This document shows positions 30,920 to 32,226 of a DNA stretch of 32,226 nucleotides, piece by piece. The position numbers and the translations under genes were made by a program. Position 1 is the stretch's first letter. Every line of letters starts with the position of its first letter. The notes beneath the pieces were generated by a model. It was given only the letters and a program-made list of their open reading frames with translations. It had not been told where the DNA came from and ran no database searches. The DNA is from Defluviitaleaceae bacterium. GTDB lineage: Bacteria; Bacillota; Clostridia; Lachnospirales; WRAX01. The stretch covers positions 1 to 32,226 of the forward strand of contig WRBJ01000019.1 in assembly GCA_009784615.1 (NCBI GenBank), given 5' to 3'.

Positions 30920-32097
30920 ACAAAACACCGACAAGCCATAGGCTACACATAGGGATTTTTGGGCGGCAGTCTGCTGGCAAATCCAGCTTGCTAAACGCCA
31001 TCACGGGGCAAGATACCGCCGTTGTTTCGGAAATTAAAGGCACAACAACCGACCCCGTTTTTAAACCTATGGAAATCCTTCCCATTGGTCCCTGTGTTCT
31101 GATAGACACGCCCGGCATTGACGACACAAGCGAGCTAGGCGAAAAACGCATACAGCGCACCAACAAGATATTGCGCCGCACAGACCTTGCATTGCTTGTT
31201 GTTGACAGTGCCGAAGGCATAAGCGATTATGACACAGAGCTAATAGCAATCTTTAACGAAAAAAATATAAAACATATAGTAGTGTACACCAAAACCGACC
31301 TGCACCGTGGTTTGCACGCAGTAGCTAACAATGAAATCCACGTATCGTCCATAACAGGCGAAAACATCCACGAACTAAAAGAAAAGATTGCCGAAATAGG
31401 CAAAATGGACGAAGAACCAAAGCTGGTAGCAGATTTGCTTGACGAAGGAGATGTTGTGGTGCTTGTTGTGCCGATTGACAGCTCTGCACCAAAAGGCAGG
31501 CTTATTTTACCACAACAGCAGACCGTGCGTGATATTATTGACGCTGGCGCAGTTAGCATAATCTGCCAGCCAGAACAATTGGCGCAAACCCTGCAAAATC
31601 TAGCCAACCCGCCAAAGTTGGTTATTGCAGACAGCCAAGTCTTTGGAATGGTGTCGGGCATTGTTCCGAAAGAAATTCCGCTAACGGCATTTTCTATACT
31701 TATGGCACGTTTAAAAGGTGTATTAAAAGAAGCAATTGAGGGTGCATATCATATAGACAACATTAAAAACGGCAATAAAATCCTTATAGCCGAAGGTTGC
31801 ACACATCACCGCCAATGCGACGACATAGGCACGGTTAAAATACCAACGTGGATAGAAAAACACACGAGCCAAAAACCTATTTACGAATTTACATCAGGTG
31901 GAGATTTTCCTGATAACCTTGACGATTACCGCCTTATAATCCATTGCGGTGCGTGTATGCAAAACACCCGTGAAATGCAGTACCGCAAAAATAAAGCGGC
32001 AGATTATGACGTGCCAATGACAAATTACGGCATAGCCATAAGCCATATGCACGGAATATTGCCCCGTATTATTTTGCCTTTTGTAGATGTTCTTTGA
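30916..32097 (+). CDS. hydF: [FeFe]-hydrogenase maturation GTPase HydF
   Basis: The 393-residue protein is the scaffold that assembles the diiron subcluster and passes it to the hydrogenase. The GTPase domain has the P-loop GRQSAGKSS (16-24), DTPGIDDTSELG and TKTDL (NKxD-like). A dimerisation domain follows. The C-terminal [4Fe-4S] site is EGCTHHRQCDDIG (Cys295, His297) with IHCGACMQNTREM (Cys344, Cys347). All key residues are intact. The ATG overlaps the hydG stop (ATGA) with GGAGAGAGGG upstream. It is the last gene of the operon in this window; the hydrogenase itself lies elsewhere. Confidence 0.97.
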   Translation: MNKTPTSHRLHIGIFGRQSAGKSSLLNAITGQDTAVVSEIKGTTTDPVFKPMEILPIGPCVLIDTPGIDDTSELGEKRIQRTNKILRRTDLALLVVDSAEGISDYDTELIAIFNEKNIKHIVVYTKTDLHRGLHAVANNEIHVSSITGENIHELKEKIAEIGKMDEEPKLVADLLDEGDVVVLVVPIDSSAPKGRLILPQQQTVRDIIDAGAVSIICQPEQLAQTLQNLANPPKLVIADSQVFGMVSGIVPKEIPLTAFSILMARLKGVLKEAIEGAYHIDNIKNGNKILIAEGCTHHRQCDDIGTVKIPTWIEKHTSQKPIYEFTSGGDFPDNLDDYRLIIHCGACMQNTREMQYRKNKAADYDVPMTNYGIAISHMHGILPRIILPFVDVL

Positions 32098-32156
32098 TGG
32101 ATGACCCCCGACTGGATTGCTTCGGGCTTGATGTGCATTGGCTTAGGTATTTAGTA

Positions 32157-32226
32157 GCCCTCGCAATGACGGTTCATCTTGGCAAGGGTTGACCAACACC
32201 AACACGCTACGTCATTGCGAGGGACG
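32157..32226. repeat. Inverted repeat of a dispersed-repeat type after hydF
   Basis: CCCTCGCAATGACG (32158-32171) and its perfect complement CGTCATTGCGAGGG (32210-32223) face each other across 38 nt. The neighbouring GGATTGCTTCGGG is also typical of dispersed repeats with a CGTCATTGCGAGG core seen in many bacterial genomes. The element runs past the window edge. Confidence 0.75.

Overview
The window looks like chromosomal DNA of a low-GC, endospore-forming anaerobe of the class Clostridia. The grounds are a spoVS gene, strong TTGACA-N17-TATAAT-type promoters with AGGAGG ribosome sites, a D-proline reductase (Stickland) cluster with in-frame UGA (selenocysteine) codons, the [FeFe]-hydrogenase maturation operon hydEGF, and a Tn4451/TnpX-type recombinase element. 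I cannot assign a genus from sequence alone.

Layout. 1-2.3 kb: a row of tandem hairpins, then rplS-lepB on the minus strand, a small serine resolvase on the plus strand and a tail-anchored small protein. 2.3-5.7 kb: a tightly coupled minus-strand set of a permease, a radical-SAM DNA-repair-type protein and its usual partner. 5.8-6.4 kb: a small unknown gene and palindrome-rich DNA. 6.4-12.4 kb: the proline reductase operon, reading prdC-prdA-small CBO2463-type gene-prdB-GNAT-unknown-prdF on the minus strand. PrdB and PrdC each need UGA read as selenocysteine, so both appear truncated in a naive ORF call. 12.4-15.0 kb: the C-terminal remnant of an ABC substrate-binding protein abutting a TnpX/TnpW-type element. 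15.1-20.1 kb: a CPBP membrane protease, tRNA-Ser(GGA), a degenerate alpha/beta-hydrolase, tex, a 46-residue membrane peptide and spoVS. 20.1-21.9 kb: a murein-peptide recycling pair (S66 LD-carboxypeptidase and NlpC/P60). 21.9-25.2 kb: a BcgI-like restriction-modification system. 25.3-26.4 kb: tRNA-Val and tRNA-Asp diverging from a beta-carbonic anhydrase. 26.5-32.1 kb: a DUF1275 membrane protein, a TM1266-type hydrogenase regulator, a TIGR04086-type membrane protein and hydEGF. The window ends in a dispersed-repeat-like inverted repeat.

Three signals stand out. (1) The specificity subunit of the BcgI-like system carries a (CA)13 tract. All three frames after the tract are open for 23 to 76 codons. 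Two of them lead into separate copies of the conserved specificity-subunit helix, while the present frame leads into neither, which suggests a three-state phase switch. (2) hydEGF is preceded by a good promoter, a leader that can fold as a pseudoknot, and an intrinsic terminator whose 5' arm can pair instead with an upstream copy of its 3' arm. I do not recognise the leader as a known riboswitch class. (3) Perfect hairpins with 2-3-nt loops recur between genes, including four in direct succession at the left edge.

The metabolic themes fit together: the Stickland reduction of D-proline (PrdF racemase, PrdA/PrdB reductase, PrdC electron carrier) and hydrogen metabolism (HydEGF, TM1266-type regulator) both dispose of reducing equivalents in an amino-acid fermenter. 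The prdD, prdE and prdR genes and the hydrogenase itself are not in this window.
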